A stretch of 64,000 nucleotides of DNA from Butyrivibrio sp. VCD2006 (GTDB taxonomy: Bacteria > Bacillota > Clostridia > Lachnospirales > Lachnospiraceae). The position numbers were made by a program, and so were the translations under genes. The stretch lies in the NCBI RefSeq assembly GCF_000423925.1, contig NZ_AUIX01000036.1, positions 1 to 64,000 on the forward strand, written 5' to 3'. Numbering within the stretch: the stretch's first letter is position 1; every line of letters begins with the position of its first letter. Under the pieces are notes generated by a model. The model saw nothing but the letters and a program-made list of their open reading frames with translations. It was not told the origin of the DNA and ran no database searches. This document shows, piece by piece, positions 7,916-15,760 of the stretch.

Positions 7916-9025
7916 ATGAGGAAAACATACTTAGACAATATCAAATGGATTACCGTAGTTATCGTAGTTTTGTACCATGTGATATATATGTACAACGCTA
8001 TAGTAACGTCAGGAACTATCGGTCCTTTCAGCGAGGTTCAGTATCAGGATATTTTTCAGTACATCGTGTATCCCTGGTTCATGGTTCTGCTCTTTGTTGT
8101 GTCAGGAATGAGTGCGAGATTTGCGCTCACGAAACACACAGCTAAGGAGTTCATAGCTACAAGAACGGTGAAATACCTGGTTCCGTCAACACTTGGACTT
8201 CCTGTTTTTTACTGGATTCTTGGCTATTACAACATGCAGATCGGACATGCTTTTGATACTATGGGCGATGTTCCGGGACCTGTTGTTTTCCTTATTATGG
8301 CGCTTAGCGGAACAGCTGTTATGTGGTATATTCAGCTCTTGTGGCTCTATTCTGTGATTCTTGTTCTTGTCAGGAAAATCGAGAAGGACAGACTATATAA
8401 CCTTGCCGGAAAATCGAATGTGATCGTTTTCCTTGCACTTATGCCTGTTATGTGGGGCGCTGCCAATATCCTCAATACTCCGATAGTAGTTGTATATCGT
8501 TTCGGAATTTATGGGGTAGCATTTTTTGCAGGTTACTTCATTTTTTCACACGATGAGGTCATGGATCGCCTTGAAAAGCTGTGGCTTCCGCTCACCGTCA
8601 TAAGCATGGTGCTTGCAGTGATTTTCACAGTTGTATTCTGGGGACAGCACTATCCTGATCATGTGGTTCTTGATACATTTCTCTGCAATCTCTACGCATG
8701 GGCTGCGACTTTGGCGGTTCTTGCTTTTATGAAAAAGTGGGGGAATTTCAGTAATGACTTTACCGCATGGATGGGAAAAAAATCCTGGGGGCTTTACATG
8801 TTCCACTATCTGCCGATAGCGATGATTGCGTATTATACAAGAAAATACCTGCCGGGAATGGCACCTGTTTTAGTCTATCTTTTGACAACCTTCGGAGCCT
8901 TTGCAGGAGCATATCTGCTTTATGAGATTATAAGCAGGGTGCCTGTACTTAGGTGGTTTGTACTTGGAATTAGCAGGAAAAAAGTGCCTGTTGGAAGTAG
9001 TGAGAGGGACAAAAATGTTTGCTGA
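7916..9025 (+). CDS. Acyltransferase-3 family membrane protein
   Basis: A 369-aa membrane protein with about ten hydrophobic segments and the YLDNIKWITVVIVVLYH opening typical of the acyltransferase 3 (OafA/WecH-like) family, with the family's early His and a later FHYLPIA segment. Such proteins move acyl groups onto sugars or cell-surface glycans. Start 7916 is preferred because AGGTGG lies 7 nt upstream; in-frame ATG 7910 is too close to it. It overlaps the following HTH gene by 11 bp, so the two form an operon. The acceptor is unknown. Confidence 0.82.
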   Translation: MRKTYLDNIKWITVVIVVLYHVIYMYNAIVTSGTIGPFSEVQYQDIFQYIVYPWFMVLLFVVSGMSARFALTKHTAKEFIATRTVKYLVPSTLGLPVFYWILGYYNMQIGHAFDTMGDVPGPVVFLIMALSGTAVMWYIQLLWLYSVILVLVRKIEKDRLYNLAGKSNVIVFLALMPVMWGAANILNTPIVVVYRFGIYGVAFFAGYFIFSHDEVMDRLEKLWLPLTVISMVLAVIFTVVFWGQHYPDHVVLDTFLCNLYAWAATLAVLAFMKKWGNFSNDFTAWMGKKSWGLYMFHYLPIAMIAYYTRKYLPGMAPVLVYLLTTFGAFAGAYLLYEIISRVPVLRWFVLGISRKKVPVGSSERDKNVC

Positions 9026-9431
9026 TAACCTTATTGAGCTTAGAAAAATAAATAATTTATCACAGGAGGAGCTGGCGGAGAAGCTGGGTGTTACCCGCCA
9101 GACCATCTCCAAATATGAAACCGGCGAGTCACTTCCGGACATAGAAAAATGCGCCATGCTCGCAGATGTTTTCGGAGTATCAGTCGATGATCTTATAAAC
9201 TATAAAAAGGAAGAGAACCTGGGACTAGCCGTGGCGCCTAAGGGAAAGCACATATTCGGGATGGTGAAGGTTGGAGACAAAGGACAGATTGTCATCCCTG
9301 CAAAGGCCAGAAATGTTTTCGACATAAAGGCGGGTGACAACCTTATCGTTCTTGGGGATGAAGGCAGCGGGCTTGCGCTTATCAAGGAAAAGGGGCTGCT
9401 TGATTTGCTTAATAGTGCTCGTCAGGTATAA
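9015..9431 (+). CDS. HTH (Xre) and SpoVT/AbrB two-domain regulator
   Basis: A 138-aa DNA-binding protein. Residues 1-65 form a Cro/CI helix-turn-helix (LSQEELAEKLGVTRQTISKYE); residues about 83-130 form a swapped-hairpin AbrB domain (VGDKGQIVIPAKARNVFDI). The two-domain order is a known regulator type in Clostridia. The start at 9015 lies inside the acyltransferase gene with AGAGGG upstream; an earlier in-frame ATG at 8958 would add 19 residues without family support. Probably regulates its own operon. Confidence 0.88.
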   Translation: MFADNLIELRKINNLSQEELAEKLGVTRQTISKYETGESLPDIEKCAMLADVFGVSVDDLINYKKEENLGLAVAPKGKHIFGMVKVGDKGQIVIPAKARNVFDIKAGDNLIVLGDEGSGLALIKEKGLLDLLNSARQV

Positions 9432-9513
9432 TGATTTAAGATTTATAAATACGTATGAAAAAGGATTTTTGCATTCTCCAGTCCTTCCCACCTTCCATAT
9501 GAAAACGCAAAAA

Positions 9514-9544
9514 CAGACCGCGCGGCACAAAACCGGGCGGTCTG
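9514..9544 (-). terminator. Terminator of the TlpA-like lipoprotein gene
   Basis: CAGACCGC (9514-9521) pairs with GCGGTCTG (9537-9544), with further CCG/CGG pairing inside. Read on the minus strand it is followed by TTTTTGCGTTTT. It lies between two convergent genes. Confidence 0.75.
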
Positions 9545-9561
9545 CAAATTTATAAGGTTAT

Positions 9562-11034
9562 TTATTCTTTTTCCAGAACGATAGTGATATCGCTGTAGGT
9601 ATCGGGAGTGATGTAAACTGTATCATCGGGCTTGTAACCCTTAGGAGCCTTTAATACATGAACTTCATAAACGTCCTCAGGCTTTTCGAAGGTTGCAATA
9701 CCGCTTTTATCAGTCTGACTCATGTTGCAGGTGTCTCCTGAGCAGAACTGAATCATTGCATCCGGAACAGGGTTGGATTCTTCATCTACAACATAGATTC
9801 TGTAGAAATTCTCAGTGTTTTCTGTTGAATATGAACCCAAGTCGTTGTAGGAAGCATCGGCATTTCCCTGAAGAGCTTTTTCTATTGCGTTTTCGTAGTT
9901 GTCAACCTGTGCTCCAACAATGGGATACGCCACGATTGTTCCTGTAGAATCAACAAGGAATGAAGTAGGCCAGCCGGAGCTCATATCAAACATATCAGTC
10001 CATCCATCGAAAGGAAGAATACACTGATAGGTACAGCCTGCATCCGTAAGAAGTGAGATACCTTCTTCTATAGTTTCAGCATCTGTTCCATCACCTAAAA
10101 GACCGACTATTGCACAGTTCTTCTTCTCAAGTCGGTTATTGATTTCCTCAAGCTCAGGAAGCTCGTTTACACACCAGCCGCACCAGGTTGCCCATACATT
10201 GACCATTGTGATATCGTGCTGTGAAAACAGCTCATCACTGGTAATGGGATTGCCATCGATATCTTTGGTTTTAAATGATATCTTTGATCCGATAATTCCG
10301 GGGAATACGCCGAGAGCTTCGTAGTACTCTGCACATTCAGCAATAGAGTCATTAAAAGACTGGAGCATATCGTATTCTTTTTGGAATTCAGGCTCAAGTT
10401 TGGAATAATTGGAGGAGTTGATATTAATTACTTCATAATAAGTGCAATCGTCATAGGTAGCGACTTCTACAAGATCCTTCTCGCTTATCTTCATTGAATC
10501 ATCATCGCCTAACTGTTCAGTCAGTTCAGTGACCAGGGAAACAACGTCTGAAGCGCTTCTGTTTTTATCGATACCAATTATAGCGAAAAGAGTTAAATTA
10601 GATGCATAGTAGTGGTCAATCTCTTCCTGTGTTGGCTCGTCTTTTGACAGCAGCTCGTCAAGCTCGTCTTTGGCTATTCCAACATAGGTTCCATAAACCA
10701 TGTATAATCCGTCACCGTTTGTCAGGTCCATCCCGCTTACGGAAATATCGCCTTTTGCAGTTTCATACTCAGCAGGAAGATATAGAGTTACACCCTCTTC
10801 CTCACATTCAAAGGTAGATGCAGTTTCCAGATCAATTTCGGATTTTTTGGAAGCGCCCGGAGCAGTATTGGCAGTAGCTTTAGCCTGGACTGTGTCAGAC
10901 TTTGCTACTTCTGTTGTTTCAATTTCTGTAGTCTCATCTGCCTTAGGAGCAGCTGTTCCACAGCCACAAACCCCCACAAGCAGGCTTAATATTACAGTCT
11001 GCGCACATAAGAATCTGATTACTCGTTTTTTCAT
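9562..11034 (-). CDS. TlpA-like thioredoxin lipoprotein with C-terminal Cna-B-like domain
   Basis: A 490-aa exported lipoprotein. The N-terminus is a lipoprotein signal (LLVGVCGC, acylation probably at Cys25). Residues about 70-240 are an uncharacterised extracellular region. About 265-390 form a thioredoxin fold with active site WCGWC (near residue 285) in a TlpA/ResA setting (VNVWATWCGWC), suggesting extracytoplasmic thiol-disulfide exchange. The last about 80 residues (YRIYVVDEESNPVPDAMIQF...) look like a Cna-B/prealbumin-type beta domain. AGGAGAG precedes the start on the minus strand. A redox role is inferred from the motif; the partner is unknown. Confidence 0.8.
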   Translation of the reverse strand: MKKRVIRFLCAQTVILSLLVGVCGCGTAAPKADETTEIETTEVAKSDTVQAKATANTAPGASKKSEIDLETASTFECEEEGVTLYLPAEYETAKGDISVSGMDLTNGDGLYMVYGTYVGIAKDELDELLSKDEPTQEEIDHYYASNLTLFAIIGIDKNRSASDVVSLVTELTEQLGDDDSMKISEKDLVEVATYDDCTYYEVININSSNYSKLEPEFQKEYDMLQSFNDSIAECAEYYEALGVFPGIIGSKISFKTKDIDGNPITSDELFSQHDITMVNVWATWCGWCVNELPELEEINNRLEKKNCAIVGLLGDGTDAETIEEGISLLTDAGCTYQCILPFDGWTDMFDMSSGWPTSFLVDSTGTIVAYPIVGAQVDNYENAIEKALQGNADASYNDLGSYSTENTENFYRIYVVDEESNPVPDAMIQFCSGDTCNMSQTDKSGIATFEKPEDVYEVHVLKAPKGYKPDDTVYITPDTYSDITIVLEKE

Positions 11035-11188
11035 TGACTATTCTCTCCTCTCATGATTTTTATAGATACTCATTACATTATAAAAAATAATAATAAAACT
11101 CAGATGAGCAAACTATAAAACTTTTATGATTTATTACGGGAAAGTGTAAATCAGACGGTATTAAGTACAATTTATGGGGATATGTTTT

Positions 11189-11283
11189 TGTGGTAAAATA
11201 GGAAGCAACATGCATTACGAAATAATAATTGTGAGGGGACAATTTTTTATAATCTTAGTATCAGTAATGGAGGAATGGGGAGT
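11189..11283 (+). promoter_or_regulatory. Second copy of the promoter-hairpin leader
   Basis: TGTGGTAAAAT (11189-11199), hairpin AATTGT-GAGGGG-ACAATT followed by TTTT (11227-11248), then ATGGAGGAATGGGG, matching 7116-7203 in order and spacing. The outer stem of the first copy is largely lost. It precedes a truncated reading frame and then the TraX-like gene. In the rest of 11035-11188 I see only AT-rich sequence. Confidence 0.6.
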
Positions 11284-11328
11284 ATGAGTGATAAGCCCGT
11301 TTTTCTGAGTATAAACAAAAAAATATGA
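11284..11328 (+). pseudogene. Remnant of the GNAT-like gene's 5' end, or a short leader peptide
   Basis: ATG plus 13 codons (MSDKPVFLSINKKI, then stop) directly after the duplicated leader. The first four residues and the ribosome binding site match the gene at 7204 (MSDKFFP...). After this the similarity ends and the TraX-like gene begins 14 bp later, so the duplicated promoter now appears to drive that gene. Confidence 0.5.
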
Positions 11329-11342
11329 AAAAGGATTTTTAG

Positions 11343-12215
11343 GTGGACAGCATAAGTAAGACAATCAATAATCTCATATCTCGTATGCCGAGGGTGGATG
11401 GCAGCACATTAAAAATGGTTGCTTTGGTGACAATGTTAATAGACCATGTCGGAGCCGGAATTCTGTTGTTTGTCATAAGGGCGGGAGTCTATCCCTTTGG
11501 CGGAACCTTTAAAGCCAGTGCAGAGGTTTATGAATGGATAAGGCATATCGGAAGGCAGGCTTTTCCTATATATTGTTTTTTGCTTACGGAGGGTCTTATT
11601 CACACAAGGAGTATCCCGAAATATATCAGGAATCTGGCAATCTTTGGAATCATTTCAGAGCCGTTTTTTGACCTGGCGTTAAAGATTAAATATGAACCGT
11701 TTACAAGGGATATTTTCACAGTATATGCAGCAAATAAGAGCATACTACTGCATTGCCGCAATGTGTACGTCACCCTTCTGACAGGGCTGCTTGTTATATG
11801 GACCATGAAGCTTGTGGAGGATTCGTTTGGAGGGCCATTGTACTTTATTGACGGATCGGATGAAAGAAATCCTTTCCTTGCACTTTTGTATTTTATTCCG
11901 GCCGCAGCCGGAGCACTTTTGGCTCAATATATTAATAGCGATTACAGATGGTGGGGAGTGGTTCTTATTGCAATCTTCTTCGTCTTTAGAAACAACCGGC
12001 TGTTAGCATGTTTTCTTGGGTACATATTTTTTATGAACCTGGGAACAGAAGAGTGGAGTCTTCCGGCATTTTTACTGATAATGCTTTATAACGGCAAACC
12101 GGGAAAAATAAACAGGAAATTCAAGTATGTGTTCTACGCATTTTATCCCGTGCATTTAGCGCTGATATATTTTAGTCGAACCGTCCTATTGACAGGAATA
12201 TTGCCACAAGGATAA
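11343..12215 (+). CDS. TraX family membrane protein
   Basis: A 290-aa membrane protein with a GTG start (AAGGA 7 nt upstream). It shows the TraX family pattern: a soluble N-terminus, then STLKMVALVTMLIDHVGA, GRQAFPIYCFLLTEG with HTRS, and a C-terminal FYPVHLALIY segment. The family is named for F-plasmid TraX, which N-acetylates pilin, but chromosomal clostridial members are mostly uncharacterised acyltransferase-like proteins. Its 3' end overlaps the antisense gene at 12172-12399 by 44 bp. Confidence 0.85.
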   Translation: MDSISKTINNLISRMPRVDGSTLKMVALVTMLIDHVGAGILLFVIRAGVYPFGGTFKASAEVYEWIRHIGRQAFPIYCFLLTEGLIHTRSIPKYIRNLAIFGIISEPFFDLALKIKYEPFTRDIFTVYAANKSILLHCRNVYVTLLTGLLVIWTMKLVEDSFGGPLYFIDGSDERNPFLALLYFIPAAAGALLAQYINSDYRWWGVVLIAIFFVFRNNRLLACFLGYIFFMNLGTEEWSLPAFLLIMLYNGKPGKINRKFKYVFYAFYPVHLALIYFSRTVLLTGILPQG

Positions 12216-12399
12216 GAAGCACCATGATAAGAAAGATGATCTCAATTATCTTGGCAAAGAGGCTGTACTGCTTGAACTCTCCGTTGAAGAATAAAAACCT
12301 TATGAGAATAAGGAAAAACAGCAACTCGGATATTATTATTATTGCGTCAAAGATTATGGACATTAAGGCTATTGAAGCCATTACAGGAATGGTGATCAT
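12172..12399 (-). CDS. Small hydrophobic membrane protein
   Basis: A 75-aa, highly hydrophobic protein: two long hydrophobic stretches at the N-terminus, a short polar FNGEFKQYS break, and a final hydrophobic stretch. The start at 12399 is preferred because GGAAGGA lies 8 nt upstream; the ATG at 12405 is too close. A TGTTAAAAT extended -10-like string lies farther upstream on the minus strand (about 12445-12437). It is convergent with and overlaps the TraX-like gene. No family recognised. Confidence 0.5.
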   Translation of the reverse strand: MITIPVMASIALMSIIFDAIIIISELLFFLILIRFLFFNGEFKQYSLFAKIIEIIFLIMVLLILVAIFLSIGRFD

Positions 12400-12687
12400 C
12401 AGCATATTCCTTCCAAAATTGGGTATAGTTATCTAACGTTATTTTAACACCAAAATCATACGGAGTAGAATCCATAAACCGCATTTTTAAGCCATTTTTA
12501 ATAGCTTCTTAATAGAAATAATATCATTCGCGGGTTTTTCCTTGAATTAACCATAAACGTATTTTAGGAAGCTCTGTTATGTTCGCTTGTTTTTCCAAAT
12601 CCGGCGTCACATAGAGGGCAGGGAAGTTTTTGAAATTTACGAAAAACAAAATATTGCAATTGACCGGGATTTGGTTTACAGTATTGG

Positions 12688-12796
12688 TGTCACGCAACTG
12701 GCGGATTTGTGGGTAACCACAGGGGAGCGTGATTAATAAAGAATTGTCGACCGCCTGGGCAGCCGTTTTGTGGCATGCCCAGGCGGTTTTTTTCGT
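12688..12796 (+). promoter_or_regulatory. ZTP (pfl) riboswitch with terminator, upstream of purO
   Basis: P1 TCACGC (12690-12695) with GCGTGA (12727-12732) encloses ACTGGCGG and GGGTAACCACAGGGGAG, the pfl core; CCGCCTGGGCA (12751-12761) is the conserved 3' element. This element also forms the 5' arm of a terminator, so ZTP/ZMP binding should prevent termination and switch on the purine genes behind it. The pairing of a ZTP aptamer with IMP cyclohydrolase and AICAR transformylase is biologically consistent. The stretch 12437-12687 before it holds no gene or clear promoter that I can name. Confidence 0.92.
12751..12793 (+). terminator. Riboswitch-controlled intrinsic terminator
   Basis: Perfect 11-bp stem CCGCCTGGGCA/TGCCCAGGCGG followed by seven T. 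Its 5' arm is the conserved 3' part of the ZTP aptamer. Confidence 0.92.
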
Positions 12797-12921
12797 GCTA
12801 TTGCAGAGCCATGCAGGAGAAATTATCAATGTGCTTGCACAAATTGATAATTTCTCCTATATGGCGAGCTACACGAATGAGGAAATGCGAAGCATTTTCG
12901 AGTTTGTGTCTGCAATAGCAC
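12795..12921 (+). repeat. Large three-arm inverted-repeat structure in the purO leader
   Basis: An outer perfect 13-bp stem GTGCTATTGCAGA (12795-12807) with TCTGCAATAGCAC (12909-12921) encloses two hairpins: a perfect 15-bp stem GGAGAAATTATCAAT/ATTGATAATTTCTCC (12816-12830, 12843-12857), and an imperfect about 17-bp stem with loop GAA (12871-12888, 12892-12908). Together they form a Y-shaped structure filling the space between the riboswitch terminator and the purO ribosome binding site. It may be an inserted Y-shaped repeat or a leader RNA domain. Confidence 0.75.
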
Positions 12922-12942
12922 ATATACATGGAAGGAGAAAAC

Positions 12943-13650
12943 ATGGTTAATCTTGCACAGGAGCTTAGCTCAAATGCGTACCCGGGACGCGGAATCGTGA
13001 TCGGCACAAGTGCTGACGGAAAGTATGCAGTTACTGCTTACTTCATCATGGGAAGAAGTGAGAACAGCAGAAACAGAGTATTTGTTACAGAGGGTGAGGG
13101 TATTCGCACAGAAGCTTTTGATCCCGCAAAGCTTGAGGATCCCAGTCTTATCATCTACGCACCTGTTCGCGTGCGCGGTGAGTACACAATCGTGACAAAC
13201 GGTGATCAGACAGACACCATCTATGATCTCATGGAGGCAGGCCAGTCCTTCGAGGAATCACTTAGAACAAGAGAGTTTGAGCCCGATGCTCCCAACTACA
13301 CACCTCGTATTTCAGGCCTTATGCACATTGATGATGGAAAATATGACATTTCTATGTCAATCCTTAAGAGTGATCATAACGATCCTTCTTCATGCCTTAG
13401 ATTTACCTATACATATGAGAAGCCCGCTGCAGGCAAGGGATATTTCATACACACCTACATGGGTGATGGCAATCCGCTTCCCAGCTACGAAGGCGAGCCT
13501 ACAGAAGTTGAGATTTCAGGCGACATCGATGAGTTCACAAACATGGTTTGGAACAACCTCAACGAAGACAACAAGGTTTCACTTTTCACACGCTACATCG
13601 ATATTGCCACAGGCAAGTATGAAACACGCATCGTAAACAAGAACCAGTAA
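12943..13650 (+). CDS. purO: IMP cyclohydrolase, PurO type
   Basis: A 235-aa enzyme of the IMP cyclohydrolase (PurO-like) family, which closes FAICAR to IMP in the last step of purine synthesis. The N-terminus shows NAYPGRGIVIG and later NRVFV, as in the family. The start at 12943 has AAGGAG 7 nt upstream; the ATG at 12928 lies before that site. A stand-alone AICAR transformylase follows after 18 bp, so the two enzymes replace bifunctional PurH. The operon is under the ZTP riboswitch at 12688. Confidence 0.88.
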   Translation: MVNLAQELSSNAYPGRGIVIGTSADGKYAVTAYFIMGRSENSRNRVFVTEGEGIRTEAFDPAKLEDPSLIIYAPVRVRGEYTIVTNGDQTDTIYDLMEAGQSFEESLRTREFEPDAPNYTPRISGLMHIDDGKYDISMSILKSDHNDPSSCLRFTYTYEKPAAGKGYFIHTYMGDGNPLPSYEGEPTEVEISGDIDEFTNMVWNNLNEDNKVSLFTRYIDIATGKYETRIVNKNQ

Positions 13651-13668
13651 ATTAAAGGAGAGTACATA

Positions 13669-14847
13669 ATGAAAGAATTAGCACTTAAGTATGGTTGCAA
13701 CCCCAATCAGAAGCCTTCAAGAGTTTTCATGGAGGATGGAAGCGACCTTCCTATAGAAGTTTTAAATGGTAAGCCCGGATACATCAATCTGCTTGATGCA
13801 TTCAATGGCTGGCAGCTTGTATCAGAGCTGAAGGCAGCAACAGGAATGCCCGCAGCAACATCCTTCAAGCACGTATCACCTGCAGGTGCAGCTATCGGAC
13901 TTCCGCTTACAGACATCGAGAAGAAGATCTACTGGGTAGAGGATCTTGGTGAGCTTTCACCTATGGCATCTGCTTATGCAAGAGCAAGAGGCGCTGACAG
14001 AATGTCATCCTTTGGTGATTTCATTTCACTTTCTGATACTTGCGATGAGGATACTGCAAGACTTATAAAGAGAGAGGTTTCAGACGGAATCATCGCTCCC
14101 GACTACACTCCTGAGGCTCTTGAAATCTTAAAGGCTAAGAAGAACGGCAACTACGCTGTAATCAAGATCGATCCTTCCTACAAGCCCGCTGCTCTTGAGA
14201 AGAAGCAGGTATTCGGAATCACCTTCGAGCAGGGTCACAACGACATCGTTATCGATGACAAAATGCTTGAGAATATCGTTACAGACAACAAGGATCTTCC
14301 CGACGCAGCTAAGAAGGACCTTCTTATTTCGCTCATCACTCTTAAGTACACACAGTCAAACTCAGTTTGCTATGTAAAGGGTGGTCAGGCAATCGGTATC
14401 GGTGCAGGACAGCAGTCAAGAATTCACTGCACAAGACTTGCAGGCTCTAAGGCTGACAACTGGTTCCTTCGTCAGGCACCTCAGGTTCTCGAGCTTCCTT
14501 TCCTTGATAACATCCGCCGTGCAGACAGAGATAACACAATCGATCTCTACATCGGCGCTGATTATATGGATGTTCTTGCAGATGGAAAATGGCAGAATCT
14601 CTTCAAAACAAAGCCCGAAGTATTTACAGAGGCTGACAAGAGAGCATGGCTTGATAAGAACACAGACGTTGCCCTTGGTTCAGATGCATTCTTCCCCTTC
14701 GGCGACAACATCGAGAGAGCTGCAAAGAGCGGCGTAAAGTATGTTGCACAGCCCGGCGGCTCAGTAAGAGACGACAACGTAATTAGTGCTGCAAATGACC
14801 ACAACATGGTTATGGCATTCACAGGAATGAGATTTTTCCATCACTAA
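13669..14847 (+). CDS. purH: Stand-alone AICAR transformylase (PurH formyltransferase domain)
   Basis: A 392-aa protein corresponding to the AICAR formyltransferase part of PurH (TSFKHVSPAGAAIGLPL near residues 65-81 with the conserved KH; later GGQAIGIGAGQQSR and a C-terminal PGGSVRDDNVI). It formylates AICAR to FAICAR with 10-formyl-THF. The N-terminal MGS-like cyclohydrolase domain of normal PurH is absent; purO just upstream supplies that step. AAAGGAGAG precedes the start. A strong terminator follows. Confidence 0.92.
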   Translation: MKELALKYGCNPNQKPSRVFMEDGSDLPIEVLNGKPGYINLLDAFNGWQLVSELKAATGMPAATSFKHVSPAGAAIGLPLTDIEKKIYWVEDLGELSPMASAYARARGADRMSSFGDFISLSDTCDEDTARLIKREVSDGIIAPDYTPEALEILKAKKNGNYAVIKIDPSYKPAALEKKQVFGITFEQGHNDIVIDDKMLENIVTDNKDLPDAAKKDLLISLITLKYTQSNSVCYVKGGQAIGIGAGQQSRIHCTRLAGSKADNWFLRQAPQVLELPFLDNIRRADRDNTIDLYIGADYMDVLADGKWQNLFKTKPEVFTEADKRAWLDKNTDVALGSDAFFPFGDNIERAAKSGVKYVAQPGGSVRDDNVISAANDHNMVMAFTGMRFFHH

Positions 14848-14858
14848 TTAAAAGTTAT

Positions 14859-14905
14859 GGGGCTGCGCACTAAATTAGTGCGACAGCCCCTATTTGCGCT
14901 TTTTT
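14859..14905 (+). terminator. Terminator of the purO-AICAR transformylase operon
   Basis: GGGGCTG...GCACTAA pairs with TTAGTGC...CAGCCCC, followed by TATTTGCGCTTTTT. Confidence 0.8.
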
Positions 14906-14916
14906 GGAGAGTCATA

Positions 14917-15651
14917 TCATTCATTTATTCGAATGTTTTTATATTCTGAACCCTTTATAACATCGCGGTCAATATATATTTCATCACCAGAGTATCCATC
15001 TAGAACGGATCGGTCTGTGTACTGCCAAATTGCCCACTCTTGGAAAGGACTGAAATAGACGTTTCTAATCCAAATCGGAAAATCAATTTTTTCGCCATAG
15101 AAATACTTAAAGTAATAGCTCTGAGTAGTGTACACAATAGGTTTCTGGTCGTATTCCTGTTCAAAGAGCGAGACCATTTGAAAAAGGGTGCTCAAAACTA
15201 CTTCTTTTTCTGGTGGATTCTGTCTCTTGTCACCATACCATTCGATATCAATTGCGGGAATTAAATCCATATGATACTCACCTGTAGCGGCTTTAAAGTT
15301 CTCAAGCTGTGTCTCAGGCGAACTTTCCAAACTCAGGAAATGGTAAAAACCATATTCAAGCCCGGTATTCTGTATACCTTGATAGTTTTGATTAAGACAG
15401 GAATCCACATAACTACTTCCTTCTGTTGCTTTTATATAAGCAAAAGATATCCCCTGTCTTTCTAACTCATTCCAATCTATATCTCCTTGGAAATGAGAAA
15501 CATCTACGCCCTGTATAGCGTACTTAGATCCTATGTAAGTTGCTATTTTCTGTGTCAAAAAAAGTATAGCTATGATAAGTGTCAAAAGAGCAATGAACAC
15601 TATTACGATTAGTCGCGTCTTTATTCTTTTCGCTGATTCAGTATATTTCAT
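14917..15651 (-). CDS. Membrane-anchored GH25 lysozyme-like muramidase
   Basis: A 244-aa protein with a cytoplasmic basic N-terminus, one membrane helix (about 13-33), and a GH25 barrel on the outside. The catalytic acidic residues are visible: QGVDVSHFQG (Asp50) and IPAIDIEWYG (Asp135, Glu137). GH25 enzymes cut the glycan strand of peptidoglycan. No wall-binding repeats follow, unlike phage endolysins. It is a single gene pointing away from the dyad array at 15761-16138, which lies about 110 bp upstream and could control it. Confidence 0.88.
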   Translation of the reverse strand: MKYTESAKRIKTRLIVIVFIALLTLIIAILFLTQKIATYIGSKYAIQGVDVSHFQGDIDWNELERQGISFAYIKATEGSSYVDSCLNQNYQGIQNTGLEYGFYHFLSLESSPETQLENFKAATGEYHMDLIPAIDIEWYGDKRQNPPEKEVVLSTLFQMVSLFEQEYDQKPIVYTTQSYYFKYFYGEKIDFPIWIRNVYFSPFQEWAIWQYTDRSVLDGYSGDEIYIDRDVIKGSEYKNIRINE

Positions 15652-15760
15652 ATCGTTATTCTCAAACTGACAAAAGGTGATATTCCCTACAAGTTTCGAC
15701 TGTTCAAATTAGTCATATTATAAAATTTCCTCATTATAAAACAAGCTAAATTTTTGATTT

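Noticed and set aside
12524..12829. Minus-strand frame of about 100 aa over the purO leader
   Set aside because: It overlies the ZTP riboswitch and terminator and has no protein features.
12729..12950. Plus-strand frame of 73 aa before purO
   Set aside because: It runs through the riboswitch terminator and the inverted-repeat structure.
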